Under the pieces are notes generated by a model. The model ran no database searches, was not told the origin of the DNA, and saw nothing but the letters and a program-made list of their open reading frames with translations. The position numbers were made by a program, and so were the translations under genes. From Pyricularia pennisetigena (Eukaryota > Ascomycota > Sordariomycetes > Magnaporthales > Pyriculariaceae), in NCBI RefSeq assembly GCF_004337985.1, contig NC_043742.1:1722176-1786175 (forward strand): a stretch of 64,000 nucleotides of DNA, written 5' to 3'. Positions 23,949 through 37,085 of this stretch are shown piece after piece (position 1 is the stretch's first letter; every line of letters starts with the position of its first letter).

Positions 23949-26900
23949 GTTAAACTAAAGGAGGCTCCGCGAGTTGCGAAGCTGTGTCTGTTGGGCTTTG
24001 CGGATATATTGGCCACTTTAAGATATGCAAGGCTGCAGGAGCTATGTGCTGCCGATCTCAAGAGTATAGTCAAGAGCGGGATGCAAGACAAGGCTCTTGT
24101 GGGAGGTACTGTAAGTCGGCGAGCTGCTGGCGGAGATAGGAATGTATCTCCAGGCTGTAGAGTAAGGGATGTGTGCTCGCGCCAGGCAAGTATGTGATGG
24201 TTGACTGGTTTGGATAAATGGACGGTAATATGGATGAGGAGGAGGCCGCAGGAAGGATAGACGGCAAGACCTTGGGACGAGGGACATAAACATATAACAA
24301 GATGAATAAAAAAGACGGGATGTCAAGGCAGGCTGGTATTATAACGCACCATGTATCCCGAACCAATCCCACCATAGCGTCCAGGTAGAGAGGGGAGCCC
24401 CAGACAAGGGAAAGGGACGGACCATGTTCAGAAAAGCACGAGCTGCCGACACACCAGGAGGTCGGTCGCATAGCAAAACAATCTCCGCCGACAGGAGTAC
24501 ATCGAGGTACTTCTGGTGCCGTCACTTGGACTGGGGTGGGAGGGTAGGGGTTGCACCGAGGTGTGTGTGGAGAGGCCGACATGGGAGGCAAAACCCCGGT
24601 CCCTAGCGAAAGAGATGAGCGGGACGTTGTCGGGGGGTGTGCGCTTGGATGGCTGACCACTTACTTGCAAGCGCTGTCATGGAGGGGGAAACATCCCCGA
24701 TGGCTGCTCAAGCCCCAACGGCAAGGACGGGCTTTGAAAGGTCGAACTGCAACCAAGTTCCGCAGTACTAGCACCCCAGTTGGGTATGTATCCAGCTGGG
24801 GATCGGGTCGGGACAGGGACTACAACGTAGGCAGCGGGGATGAGTGGACCAAGACAAGGGTACCGGCAAAAGGATAAAAAGGGCAGAAGCGGAGCTTGAT
24901 GGGGCCTTTCTAGGAGAAATGGTGAAGGCCGGGATGAGATGATAGCCTGACGATAACGATGCAGGACAAGGTAGGGCAGGGTCATGATTAGAGATAGAGT
25001 GAGCGAGGAAGAGAAACAAGGCCATTCGCTTGACGGCAAGGCGCGAGGCGCAGCAATTGACTGCCGGCAACGATGAGAACAAGTGATGGATGCAAGTGGC
25101 GCACACGCAGGACAATGCCGCAACGGCTGTTTTTGGACCTGCTTGGGGGCTTAGTCTGCATACCATAGGTAGCGAGCAAGGCGAGGTGAGTACCTACCTG
25201 ATCTAGGCACGCAAGCTACAGTAACTGTAGGTAGTAAAGAAGGTGGGAAGAAAGGGGAATACGACGCAGCTAACTAACTGTACAGACCAAACCTGACTCC
25301 AATGCCTAGGTATGAGCCATGCAATGCACCCCGCGCGCAAACAGCTGGGCACAAAATTGCAACCGAATGTGTTCGAGTTTGCAGAAAACTTGCGCCGTAA
25401 TTGCTGCAACAGTTGTGGCGGGCGCAAGAAAAGGAGGGGATGGGCTAGGATGGGTGTTTCTTCCGCTGCATTTCGAACATGAACATGGGGGTTGACAACT
25501 TGCACAGACCCTTGTCCTGGGCCCAGGGTCAGCCGCCTTTTAATTGGTCTTGACTTGAAAGGTGGGAAGGGAACGTTGGACGAAACGAGAAAGGTAGTGG
25601 AGGGTGGATTCTGTGGTGGCTTGGACGATTGGTGAGCCTCCTTGTTCTGGGGCGCGTGATTGGACAATGCTGACAGGTATATGGTGCTGAGCGGGGCAAA
25701 ACAAAGACAGTGAGTGAAAAGTCGGAGCCGAGCAGTTGAATTTGCTGTTTACTGTACACTGGAGGTCCCTCCCCAGTAGTTGAGATCATGCTGCTGATCA
25801 TTTTGCATTAGATAGTTAGGTAGGTAGGTGGCATACCGTGAAGAGGCCGTGGTCAACGCAGCTTCCTGTTGTTCATGATAACTAATTACGTGTCATGGCT
25901 TTCCGATTAAGAAACTCGGAATGACCGGCGAAACTTTTTGTCCCTCTGGCTCTTTCCCAGTTCCTCATCTCGTGTTGGGAAATTTGAGTCACGATCACGA
26001 CATGTGGGAAATCCAAATTGAGTTTTGCGATGTGGTTCGCGCCAAGACAAAGTGCCCAAACGGCAGTCGCGTGCGAAGAGTTCTTGTGAATCTCTTACAG
26101 GCTCATACCTTGTTTATCCCTCTCGTTCATCCCATCTTCGGACCGGGATAGTTATGGGGAGGAATGCAAGCAGACACGGTCCATGCAATCGACAAATCTT
26201 TAGACCGGGACTAGATGAAGGATAAATTGAAAGACAAAAAGGCAAAAAAAGTCTAAAGTCAAAAACATGCAGTAGACACCGAATCCACTGGCGTTTCTCA
26301 GCCTGTTGCGCGGTAAAGTACAACAACACAGGGCGACAGAATTACTGCATTCGGGTTTTCCGAGAAAGACCCTGTCAATCCGGGCCAAATTCCTTTTTTC
26401 TATCAAGTTTGTTTTTTGTTGACTCGACTCCCCCCTATCTTTGCCAAGACAACTACAGAACCCGCTTCTTTATCAAATGCCCGCCTGCTTACTACAGTAC
26501 CCTTAAAACACCACTTATTAAATCGGGCACACACGACGGTTGCGGTGGCAAAAAAAGAAAAAAAAATCACAGTTGTGCCCAGGTGGAGATCACCAGTGAG
26601 GCACAACTAAGAAGCAAGCATAGCTACAGACTCCTTAACTACGTTGAATGGAATCAACTGTTTCTGCAGCGGGACCTGTCGGACTCGGTGCAGTATTTTG
26701 CCCGGAGGTTTTCTCTCGTTTCCTCTCCAAGGTTTCTATTCTCGTCATTCACGTACAAACTCTTGACGTCTTGAACAATGCACCTGCAACGTAGCACCGA
26801 TGCCGTTCTGCCACGAGCCTTTCGACAACGATGCTCAGGGCTACAATCAGTGGACGAGTTGGAGAACCTGGAGAACCTGGACTAAACAACATGAAACCTT

Positions 26901-28234
26901 TGAGCTTGGGGGGGTGGATGTCATCGCCCAAATCCCAAAACCCATCATCATCATAGACGTGCAAGCGAGGAACGTCGCGAGCCCATGGCTAGTGTGGCTT
27001 TAGCGCCATCACCGAGTAAAACCCAGTCACTTACGCCCTGGCAACAATCTCGGAGATGAGGGCACGGATCAAGAACTAAAATCTTGACGATAGGGCAACC
27101 AGCATCGGAAACCAGGAACATGGCTTGCATGGCCCGTCCCATCCATGCCTCACGTTTTTTTTGTTTTGCACGTCATTTGTGGCAAAGCTGATGGGGAATT
27201 AAAGAAAAACGCCCCAATGCCCCCTCTTGACCAGACAGCAACTCGCTTCTTCCGCAGCATATGCACATACGAGACGTCTCCTGTCTGGCTTTTCTTGACT
27301 ATTGGCTACTCCATAAAATCATCAATCTCCAAATTCCCTTTCTTTTCTAGATTTTTAGCCTGCAATCTTGTCACGTTTGATGGTCATTTATTTTTGGCAC
27401 ACAGTGGTGGGTGCGCGGCATGAATCTGAATTTCCCGGCTGTCGCTCCCTTGACAGATGTTCGTCCAAGCAATGCCCCCTTTTCTGCAGGTTCGCCATCT
27501 CCCAAGCTCGAATCATGAACAAAAAATAGGCGCGGTCCATACCCACCAAACCACACTCAAAAGTAGAAATGCCAAGCTCATGTCCCATTTCATCTGAGTT
27601 TTTTGGGCCTTGTCAACTGTCATATTGCTTGTTGCAAAGGGGTATCGACATATCTTGCCTTGCCCGCGTGAACCGTGGGGTGAAAGAACTCCAAATTCAA
27701 GGGGCATCGCCGAACAAAGTGCCCGCTCTTCACCAAGGAGCAGCAAGCCTTGGCCTTTGGGAAAAGTGACATGATTGATACAGCGTCCCTGCCTGCAGTA
27801 CGTATGATTTCTAAAAGCTCGCTTACACTGGCACATTGGTCCCCCACCCTTGGCCTTTCTGCACAGGGCTGACGTGACTGCCATTTTATTTTAGAAAGGA
27901 AGCTCGAGCTGGCCTCCGCTGTTATGTCTGGGCCCTTTCGGGCTTGTGATGACGATGATTCTGAATTTTTGGCAGTGCAATTCATTTGCGCAAACCCGCC
28001 TTTTTCTTCGTCAGCTTCTCGTTTCGACCTCGCGAATCTCACCTTTGAAACATGTCATTTATAACACATAGCATCTCCGTCATCGGTCACGGGCTCAATG
28101 AACTGATGGCTCTTTTTATCGAGTCTAATAGTTGTATACCACACATTCACCGTGACGGTCGGCCCTTTCCAAGACAACAAGACCAAAGTCCCTCGCTGAA
28201 AGAGGTCTCTGCTCACAATCGGGAACCTTTGACG
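23949..28234. other. Long upstream region of Zn2Cys6 regulator, no recognised gene
   Basis: This is the left part of the 12.2-kb gene-poor stretch. Up to about 25700 the minus strand is pyrimidine-rich, as expected for promoter and leader of the regulator. AGGTAGGT-type repeats lie near 25192, 25226 and 25814. All open frames are short, and the largest (24660-24070, minus) lacks an ATG start. Confidence 0.5.
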
Positions 28235-28456
28235 ATGCCTCTACGTACTCTAATTACAGTGGTTGGTGTGGTAGGAACCTTACTAACAATTACCTTCGGC
28301 TTAGCCATCAGAAGGATGCGGAAATGGCTACGAACGGCTTATTCTGCAGCAGAACCAACTGGTTTATCGACCTTCTCATCTCAGACTCTCGTCTGCCACT
28401 ACCCTCCTTCACCGGAGCAAGAGGCAGCGGGTAACCTTCCACGCAGGCTTCCATGA
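28235..28456 (+). CDS. Possible small single-pass membrane protein
   Basis: This open frame of 73 residues begins at the ATG at 28235; an in-frame ATG at 28052 would give 134. It contains one clear hydrophobic helix, about residues 5-24 (TLITVVGVVGTLLTITFGLA), followed directly by the basic cluster IRRMRKWLR. That is a good membrane anchor with positive-inside flank. The C-terminus is Ser/Pro-rich and plain. I recognise no family, the frame is short, and there is no splice evidence, so it may be chance. It is listed because it is the only frame in a 12-kb stretch with protein-like structure. Confidence 0.25.
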   Translation: MPLRTLITVVGVVGTLLTITFGLAIRRMRKWLRTAYSAAEPTGLSTFSSQTLVCHYPPSPEQEAAGNLPRRLP

Positions 28457-28607
28457 ACCTTCTAACCCCTCACCTTTTGTGCATCCCGTGTGGACTCTTT
28501 TAGCTTCCCAAGCCTCCAAAAAAACAAGAACTAATGTACATACTTCTCGTACTGCACACTGACGGATGGTCGATGCGACCCTAGACTGCAGGTTGAATGG
28601 GAGGTAT

Positions 28608-28678
<71 letters not shown>

Positions 28679-31600
28679 CATATGAACATGTAGGTACTGC
28701 TGGTTACCTTTTGCCTTGTGGGCCAAGGTAGTCACAAAACGATAGACTTGCAGAGATCCAGCTGTTCTATATTATAAGTCTGATATAGAACCACGACTAG
28801 AAAAGAAAAATCGATTCCAGCTACCCGATTTGGTTGGCGCCGGACGCACGCACGCACACATCAGGTGCCTAGGTAACAATGTGCAATCCTCAACAAAATA
28901 TCGCGGCATAAAGTCCCAAAGAAGGACGGATGATAGAAATCAAGAGACAAAACTATACAACCCGACCGGCTGATTGACATCATGAGCGACAGGGTCCTGT
29001 CAGCTAGGTGTTACTAGCGGGTACTTGACACTCGACTTTGCGAGATAGAGTTTGGTTCCTACGTCCACTACTGTAGATCATAAATGAGGAACCAGTGTGT
29101 TCCGAGGCGCAGGCGCGGTCATGTTACTAGGATCTGGTCAATGCATCCTAACGAGGAAGTCCTGTCAAATCGATATTGTAAATCCGGGCGATACCGAGCG
29201 TGTCGATCTGGAAGTATTCCCGTAATCCGGTTTTTTTTTGGTTTTTTTTAAATAGATAGACATTTGGAAGTTGCACGCGAAATTGAAGGACTTGTGTATG
29301 TTGCTTGAGGCTGCACCAGCGCCCGCGCCAACTGGAAGGTTTTTGGCCCGTTTCGAAATAAAAACCGTTGTGAAAATTTTGAGCTCATTCCCACACAGCA
29401 CTTTTAGGCAATTAAACGCGATGACCAGGCTGAATGTTGCAATAATACATGCTTATGTGTAGCTACAAAGCATTTCATCCATGTAATAATATCTTGTTAA
29501 TGTTGATGGAAGCTTCCAGCCTTGCCAGTCCAATTATACATACTTCACGAGATGGCTACTGAAAGAAGCTACTACCTGCACAGTAGACCAAGCAATATCA
29601 CGGTATCATTGAGTCTTGGCCTGCATTCCAAGAAGGTTGGGGACCTGGACAAAACCCCACCACCCCCTACTTGGCTTTCCCCTGTACGCAAAAGCGAAGG
29701 CTGCCTCGGATAACGGCACTTAATGGGAAGGAAAATCAATACGACAGCAGTGGATTGAGATCGGGCCTACCTGTAAGACAAGCCTTTTTCTTTCGGGGGG
29801 GTTTGCTGTTTGTTGACGCAAGTTATGGTATCTCATAAGCCTATCCGATTGCGTTATCTCACAAATCACAAACCACAACATCACAAAGACAAGGGCCAGG
29901 GCAACCAACTGCCTTTCTCGTGTACGATCGAGATATGACGAGACGCAAGCGATCAGCAACATACTTCGTAACTAGGGGCGTTCTTATAGGGTAGAAGCCT
30001 GGCAACCCAGTAAACAAGATACATGTCTTTTTTTTCTTTGGCTTTTTTGTTCCTGCTTGACTTGCCCTCCCTTGTCGCCCAGCCAAACTCGAGCCGCCCA
30101 ATTTTTGTTCCTTCACCACGACCTCACACCGACGGCCGCCGACATCCCTGCGATTTGCACGTGAATCCTCGGTTCTCTACTGCACAATAAAGCCCACCCT
30201 GGGCTCTCTCACACCCATGTTCCCCCTCCTAACCCCCTTGCCCTTCTCTGGGTCTCTCTGCACTTATCCACTCTTGGTCACCGACTGAGAAGCTATACCC
30301 CTGCTAGGTGCCGTGTCCAATTAGGTGGCCTTGCTTCTGGACCGGCTTTACCCCACAGGCGCTAGGGTCTGCCGGTGGGCTCCGCGGGATTGCGTGCCTT
30401 ACTGGTCGTGCTTGCTCAATCCGAATTGGTTTTGGGCGGGAGAATAGACGACAGACGAACAAAAATCCACAGCAAGCGCAAGTACTAAAGTGCCCCCCAC
30501 CGTAAGCGAATACCGTAGTAGCGAGGGAGAAAAAAGACTCAGCAGAACAAAAAGCTGCAAGCATCACCTGCTAGCAGCAAGCAAGGGGTGGAGTAGGGGA
30601 GTAATAAAAGCCCCGGCCGATGCAGGTCCAAGGCTAGGCCTCAAGCAGACAGACCAAGAGCTGTCTCGTGTGCCTGCTTATGGGAAGGATGTAGATAGAG
30701 TAGTTTTTGTTTGCTAATGGATTGCTCTCCCCATGGGGGAGCTTTGTGGTGTTTTGTTTGGTTCTGGGTTCTGCATTAACCAAGCGGGAAACGTTCGGGA
30801 GTGACTTTTTAGCTCGGGTTTTGGTATGCTAGTCTAGTAAGCGCATGTAATATTTGCCTGCCATTTTTCTGAACCCATTTCTTGTTCCCCCTGCGCAGCT
30901 CTCCATTTTTATGTCCCTCTCCGTGACTCTCTCCTAAGAATGGAGAGTCAGGATCCCAGCCTAGCAGTCGAAAAAAACTTCCCGCGTTATTTCCCCTTAG
31001 GGTTTGTATCCAGAGCCTAGGCCCTCAACAAACGCGTAATTTACATGGGTCGGGTTCTTTGATTAAGCGCGCGGCGCTTCGCTTGCTGTCACATGTGAAA
31101 AATAGCCTCGAAAATCCCGAAAGTTCCTTTCATCTCTTTTCCAAGACTGACTCGCCCATCAATATGGGATGAACAAGGTAGTTGTTCTCCCCCCACGCAG
31201 ACCATCGGTAGTAGAAAAAAAAAAAGAAAAAAAAAGACAGCTGACAGTCGTTGCGTCGTTCAACGGTGACAAGGTGTGTATGCATCATTTGTGGTATTGC
31301 GAGTCGGCGGCTGCTGGCATGGGGCCATACAAGCCTGTAGGCCAGCCAGTGCTTTGCTTGTTATGCATACATTTAGACCTAGTCTACTGCACGAGGAAGG
31401 CAAGGGTGATGCTGTCCTATAGGCGTTGTTTGTTCTTTAAAGTAATCCATCACTTGAGCAGCGTCGAGGCAACCGCCTAGGTACCTACCCTAGGTAAATA
31501 TATACGCTCTTAGCTTTACGCTGTCCGTTCATGAGCAAGTCCTTGCCTTGTAACTGAATATGTATGTACCTTTGCACAAATTGGATACCCTCCTCTAGAG

Positions 31601-34600
31601 CTGCAAAGTCTGGGAATGTCATTGAATTCATCGAAGCGAGCGACGATCCCGTACCGGTTCTTTGCGCCAGTGAGTCGCGCCACAAGCTGGATATGAAGCC
31701 ACCCACTTCGTCATTGCTGTGGTTTGCCATTGGAAGTGATGATAACGGCCTAATTTTTGCATCACGTCACACCCGCCATCATTATCTACATTTTCATCCA
31801 TTTTTCTTTACCGCTCATACCTGGATCAAAAGTCAAAAGAACTAGAAACATACGACTGTTGGAGAGCAAAGAGTCGGGGCATCATCAGACAGCACTCTTC
31901 CATCAATCGCCCCCACATACAATGCACCCTCACTCACACTCACTCACATTCAGGCACATACGCATACAGCTACTTCTATTAGACCCTCCCGACTACTGTA
32001 AGGTATCTCGACTAGAATACAGCCTAGTCTACAATAGACCTAAGTCGAGGCAAGTCAGCTACAGCCCGCTCCGCACAGCTGCGGGGTAGACACAGCAAGG
32101 AAACTCCCACCGCGGGTGGCCGGAAGAAAACAGCCTCGCTGCGCTAGAAGGACTGAGGAATCCTGCATGGAAGCCTTGCCGTCTACACCCCTTTTTTGCT
32201 TCTTTTTTTACTTAGCAGTGTGTTGCCCGCAGGCTGCAGGTTGCGGTAGCAACTTGTTTTTTTGTTCTCTGCAGGTAGGGGCTTTCCAAGAAAAACCGAA
32301 CCAGCCAATCTTTTTCGAATCAACCAGTCAATTGAGACAAACCTGGGCTCGCGATACTACTCTGTAACGGTTATTTTGTTTTTGGCGCCGGCCGTATTGT
32401 GAAGTACCTGCGTATTGAGATCAATCGATAGGTGTTGAATTTTTGTTTCTCTCTCCTTTTCATTTTATTTTCTCAGCGACCATCCCCCGCGCGACAAACA
32501 CCCCTCCCCCAGTCTATTGGGTGGACAAATCCAACCCGTCAGTCCCCCCGTATCGGACGAGACCTGGTAGTTAGTTGCATGGTTAGGACGAACAAGCCCA
32601 TAGAGAAAGAGGATCTACCAATCGGATCCGGCCAGGAGATAGCGGTTATCCCTCCCGGTGATGTCTTTTGCTCTGTCTCTTGCCCTGTCATCCCAAAGTT
32701 GCGCCGAGAAAAGCTGACGATGGTTCCAAACGAACCAAAGGTCTCTCTTTGTTGATTTGTTATTACTGTTTTTCCCTCACCGCCGTCGACCATAACAAAC
32801 AAGGGTGAGACAGTGAGAAGCAGAGGAGAAGAGGGTCAAAATGAACCCACCCGCCCGCGCACATCGACCCCTCACCGAAAGCAAGCCGCCGTCGGTGAAA
32901 TTGTTTGGCCGTAGAGAACCGACCGACTAACCGTGGGTGAAATCTTGACAATCTTGGATTCGCATTGGTCTGGGTCCGATCTGTTGGTTTACTTTTTATC
33001 TTGCCGTCCGTGATATACATGTAGATCGACAAAGCTGATGATGCACAATGGCCAATGACAGCCAGTCGATGAACAAACTTCCCGCGAAATAAAAGGGCTT
33101 CTTTGTTCAGTGGCGTCCATCGCCTCTGCTTGTTGATCTCTCGAGTTGCGAATCAAGAGAGCCAACCTCCTCCACTCAACTGGCCTATTCCCGTAGCGGA
33201 GAAAAGGTGGGTACTACACCTCTTTGTGAGGGAGCAAGGATTATTGATTGGGTACTATTGCGCTTTCTTCGTAAAGGTGGGGGTCATTGCAACGTTCCAT
33301 TTTCCTATTTCTTATTTTTAATTTTTATTTTTTGGTTGACTAACAACGGTGTTTGGCGCCCTTGGAGATACAATTCCCAAATCGAAGCTATCACGACAAT
33401 AGAATAGACAAAGAAGCTCGAAAGTGGCTGCTTCATTTATTCGGTGGCATGCGCATATCAGAGACAATACTCGGAAAGCTTTACTGCTTAGAGGGCACTG
33501 ACTGGTTGGAAGAAGTCATGCGTAGGTAGATCCTCGCAATAAGCGTCATTTCGTCTTCCTCATCAACTCTAGATACTCCCTAGATGGTTCTGATTCCAAA
33601 TTACAAATAAATCACTCACATTTGCCTGGACCTTTCATGATCTTTTTCAATGTACGCCTCTCTTGCCGTGATCAAACTCGCCTACCACGACCTCAACCCG
33701 ACAAAGACACGAGAAATCAATCTCACCGCCGATTGGCCGTGGCGAAATTCACGGCGAAGTCTATGATGACAATACCTAAGTGTGTTTGCTCGGTATGGCC
33801 TCCTCGCCTCCGTCAAGTGACGGCTCACTTGCCCGTTAGTTCAAACTACTATGGAGGCAACCCTCTCTCCTCCCTCTCTTCTATTCCGCCGACCTGTAGT
33901 ATAGAGGGGGCGGGACCCGCGAGAATTGACGCTATACTCAAGCAAGGAACCCCCATGAACATCTTACACGCGAACTACTCTCGCGTATGTAAGAGAACCT
34001 GTGTGCTGGCAGCTCGCTACCTGTAAAAACGTCTTTTCCTCATGTCCGGTGCGAGCTTATTACCCAGTGTCTAGAAACAAGTCCTCATTACCCCAAAACA
34101 CACTTTGTGACAAATATGAAATAGCCCCGAGATTTCTCTCCTTGCCTCCATGTCCTTTTTTGTGGCACCCCCCCTGGGGAGCTAGGGAACCAGAACAGAA
34201 AGAGGGCGGAAGTTGCAGCAAGCAAAGTAAAAAATTAAAAAGTAAAAAAAGGTTACCCGTTCACCGCCGCGGCGGGCAGTTTATTGGCTCGCCTCCGAGA
34301 CAGCGATCGGCAACCCGAATCTAGCCCCCGCAGCCAACGAACGCACCAACCTGGCCACTCAGCTTGATGCAAACCAAAGGCTGTGCATACGCAATCTGAG
34401 TGTTGATCGCCTTTCCCCCCCTTTCGATGGGAGAATTAGCACCTGCCAAGGGGGCTTGCTTTGCTGTCATTTTATTCGGTTTTTGATTCCGCCCCCTACC
34501 CGGCGCATTGGTCTATCTCTCGATTACTTGCCTTACTTGCATGTATGTACCTTACGTCGTTCAAGGCCCTGATCTTTCGGGGAGCTGTGGTGCAGCCCCG

Positions 34601-36177
34601 GCGGGAACAGACAAGGGGGGCTTTGCAGGTACTGGGTTTGTAACTTGTGGCGTTATTTTCCCTTCCTTGCAGACCTTTGTCGGACCGAAAATTGGAAGGG
34701 ATCGGGGTAAGGGTCTGTTGGAGGTTTCTCTTGAACCCAAGTCGTCACTTTCTCGTGCCGTCTAATATGCCCAGCGTGTCGGCGTGTATTGTCGTATCAG
34801 AAGGATTCCCATCGGCAGCTACGATAGGTTCCTGTCTCTTTCCATACAGGCAGGTTTGTATAAAAGCATCATCGTTTGCCAGATGAGAGGGATGCAATAT
34901 GTAATAGCCAGGCCTGGCAGAGTGGTAGATATGCACGCCACACATCCCAATATACCCTTGACCCCCAGGAACACCTCGCATTAGAACTGCACCCGGATGT
35001 AAGCTTCCTGGAAGTGTGATAGAAACTTTTCAATAAAGTTACGGCGCTTAGTGATCGTAGTGAAGCCAAGCTTCATTTAGGGGCCAGACCTATCACCTGT
35101 CCTCCTACCTCCAAACCACAAATGCATCCAGCTCAGGACTCTCGAACCATCTATGAATAGCATCTGGCCGGGTTAGTCTGCAGCGTTTTAGTGCCGCGTA
35201 TTGCAGCCATGCCGTTCGTGATCCTCCGGTTGTCGGCTGTGCCTTTGTGAAGCCGGCATGAGCGAGGGATCGCATGAACTCGCTCCCCGAGGCAAGCATG
35301 GCCCATGAACCCTGTGGTGCTCTTATTCTCGGAGTTGGATTCGACATCAGGCATTTGCTGCTAACAACTCTTCCTCATCCAGCTAGACTTCTCGAAGCAT
35401 CGGTGGCTATCTCATACCAGCACCATCGATGTGCGTGATACGAATCTCGATCAATATACACCATAGTATTGTACACGCTGGATACCGTGTTACAAGACCG
35501 TAATTTCGTATTCTCAGCCACCAGTAAGGGTACCCGCGTCAGTCAGATTCACTTGACTCTCACACCATTACCAATGAAGCATATGGCTGATTGGTGCTGG
35601 GCAGTGTATCTGGGGACTGGCGTGGCGAGTTATGGTCTAGATTGTCTTGGGAGACAAGCCCAGCATAGTCCATAATTTTCTGGCCACAGCCGAAAAGGGG
35701 GCGTACTTCCGTTCGGAGACAGAAAGTCGCCTCCGAGGTTATTTCTAACGTCGAGCTCTACATGTTCATTCCAGACTCTCGTCTAGACGCATGAAAATAC
35801 ACTAGCATGAACACAGTGGCAGACTATGCTATGGCGTGCTGAGATGGGCCACGTTGATCATCTTCTGCTTTGTACCCCGTTGTATCTTTTGTTGAGTGAA
35901 AGAAGCTGGCTTGGCTCGCAGTCAACGACATAATACCACACACGCCCAGACGACACGCCTACGCAAAAAAGAAGGATATGTCGCTCACGTCATACAAAGG
36001 CAAGGAAACAAAGATATAGGGCGGATATCATTACGTTTACTAAACTTCTTTCTGACGCCGTGTGCCGTTCAGGAATTGCCGACACAGTGGCTTTGGAACC
36101 GGCAACAGGCAGACGCAGCAAAACACATTACATTCCTCCACGCAGCTTTGGCCAAGAGCAATTGAAAAAAAGACCAC
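28457..36177. other. Gene-poor stretch, no recognised gene
   Basis: This is the right part of the 12.2-kb stretch, ending at the stop codon of the glutathione peroxidase gene. It holds a 69-base T run, CACG repeats near 28847, a palindrome CTAGTCTAG at 30829-30837, and TAGACCTAGTCTA-type copies near 31374 and 32010. Another imperfect palindrome, CCTAGGTACCTACCCTAGG, lies near 31477. Short frames occur on both strands but none shows domain features. Possible contents are long leaders, non-coding RNA or decayed elements. Confidence 0.45.
28610..28678. repeat. Poly(T) tract, 69 T
   Basis: A run of 69 uninterrupted T is the longest homopolymer in the window. On the minus strand it reads as a poly(A) tail. 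No retrotransposon coding sequence or tRNA-like promoter was recognised to its right, where the body of a minus-oriented element would lie. Confidence 0.95.
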
Positions 36178-37085
36178 TCAAATAGACGGCTTTGGAGCCT
36201 CAAGCTCCTTGAGAATGTCCTTCTCGAGCGACTCCGGCTTGGTCGTGCTGGCCCAGCGGCCCTTGACCTTACCGTCTTTGCCGATCAGGAACTTTTCAAA
36301 GTTCCACTTGACGCGCTTGAGGCCCATGATACCGGGCATCTCTTCCTTGAGCCACTTGAAGAGCGGGTCGGCACTGTCGCCGTTGACGTCGACCTTCTTC
36401 ATGATGGGGAAGGTGACGCCGTAGTTGACCTGGCAAAAGTTTTGAATGTCGTCGTCGGTGCCGGGCTCCTGACCGCCAAACTGGTTGCAGGGGAAGCCGA
36501 GGATAGTGAAGTCATCGGGGTACTTCTCCGTGATCTTCTTGTACAGGGCCTCGAGGCCGGCATACTGCGGCGTGAAGCCGCACTTGGAGGCCGTGTTGAC
36601 CACCAGGACAACCTTGCCCTTGTAGTCGGCCAGCGGGGTCTCCTCGCCCTTCTCTGCAGCCGGGGGTGTTAGCTGCGACTCGCGCCACTTGACAAATGTG
36701 GAATGCGGCCGGCGCAACGACGGAGCGGCGCGGCCGCTGCTGGGTCTTGGCGACGCCGGGAGAGGGCGACTTTTCGCCAAAGCATCGCCGGCGATGACCG
36801 TCATTTGAGGTCCGGCATGTCGGCGCAAGTACACTGGTCTCGCGACGAGAGCACGATGGCAGGGCCGCATTTTCCCGACGGGTGATTATGTGCGGTAAAA
36901 GGGGAATGGAGTTGGGGTGATCAGGGATTGGTTTTGAGAAAGGAAAAGTGTGTCTGCGGTCAAAGAATCGAGTTTGGGATTGGGAGAATCATCAAAATAA
37001 TCACATGTCAAGAGAAAGACCAAGTTTATCAGAACCACATACTGTTGAGGGGCTTGAAGTCGTAGAATGTCGTAGCCGAAGACAT
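36178..37085 (-). CDS. Glutathione peroxidase-like thiol peroxidase
   Basis: Two exons (37085-37043 and 36653-36178) give 172 residues, the usual length of fungal Hyr1/Gpx3-type enzymes. They reduce hydroperoxides with thioredoxin or glutathione and in yeast relay oxidant signals to Yap1. The peroxidatic Cys39 lies in NTASKCGFTPQY. Cys70 is in GFPCNQFGGQEPG, the putative resolving Cys88 in NFCQVNYGVTFP, and the conserved Trp in VKWNFEKFLI. The first exon (MSSATTFYDFKPLN) is only 43 nt and is followed by a 389-bp intron, long for this genome. An ATG inside that intron (36870) is in frame with exon 2 and would give a 230-residue form with an Arg-rich start. From memory, the rice-blast orthologue is HYR1. 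Confidence 0.93.

Noticed and set aside
24070..24660. Open frame of 196 codons on the minus strand
   Set aside because: It has no ATG at its start (GTG) and is Ser/Pro-rich, as expected of a pyrimidine-rich leader of the regulator downstream.
34905..34990. TGGCAGAGTGG resembling a tRNA A box
   Set aside because: No B box follows at a usable distance and no cloverleaf could be drawn.
35110..35165. tRNA-like GGTTCGA on the minus strand
   Set aside because: The flanking bases do not form a T-arm stem and no matching A box or acceptor stem was found.
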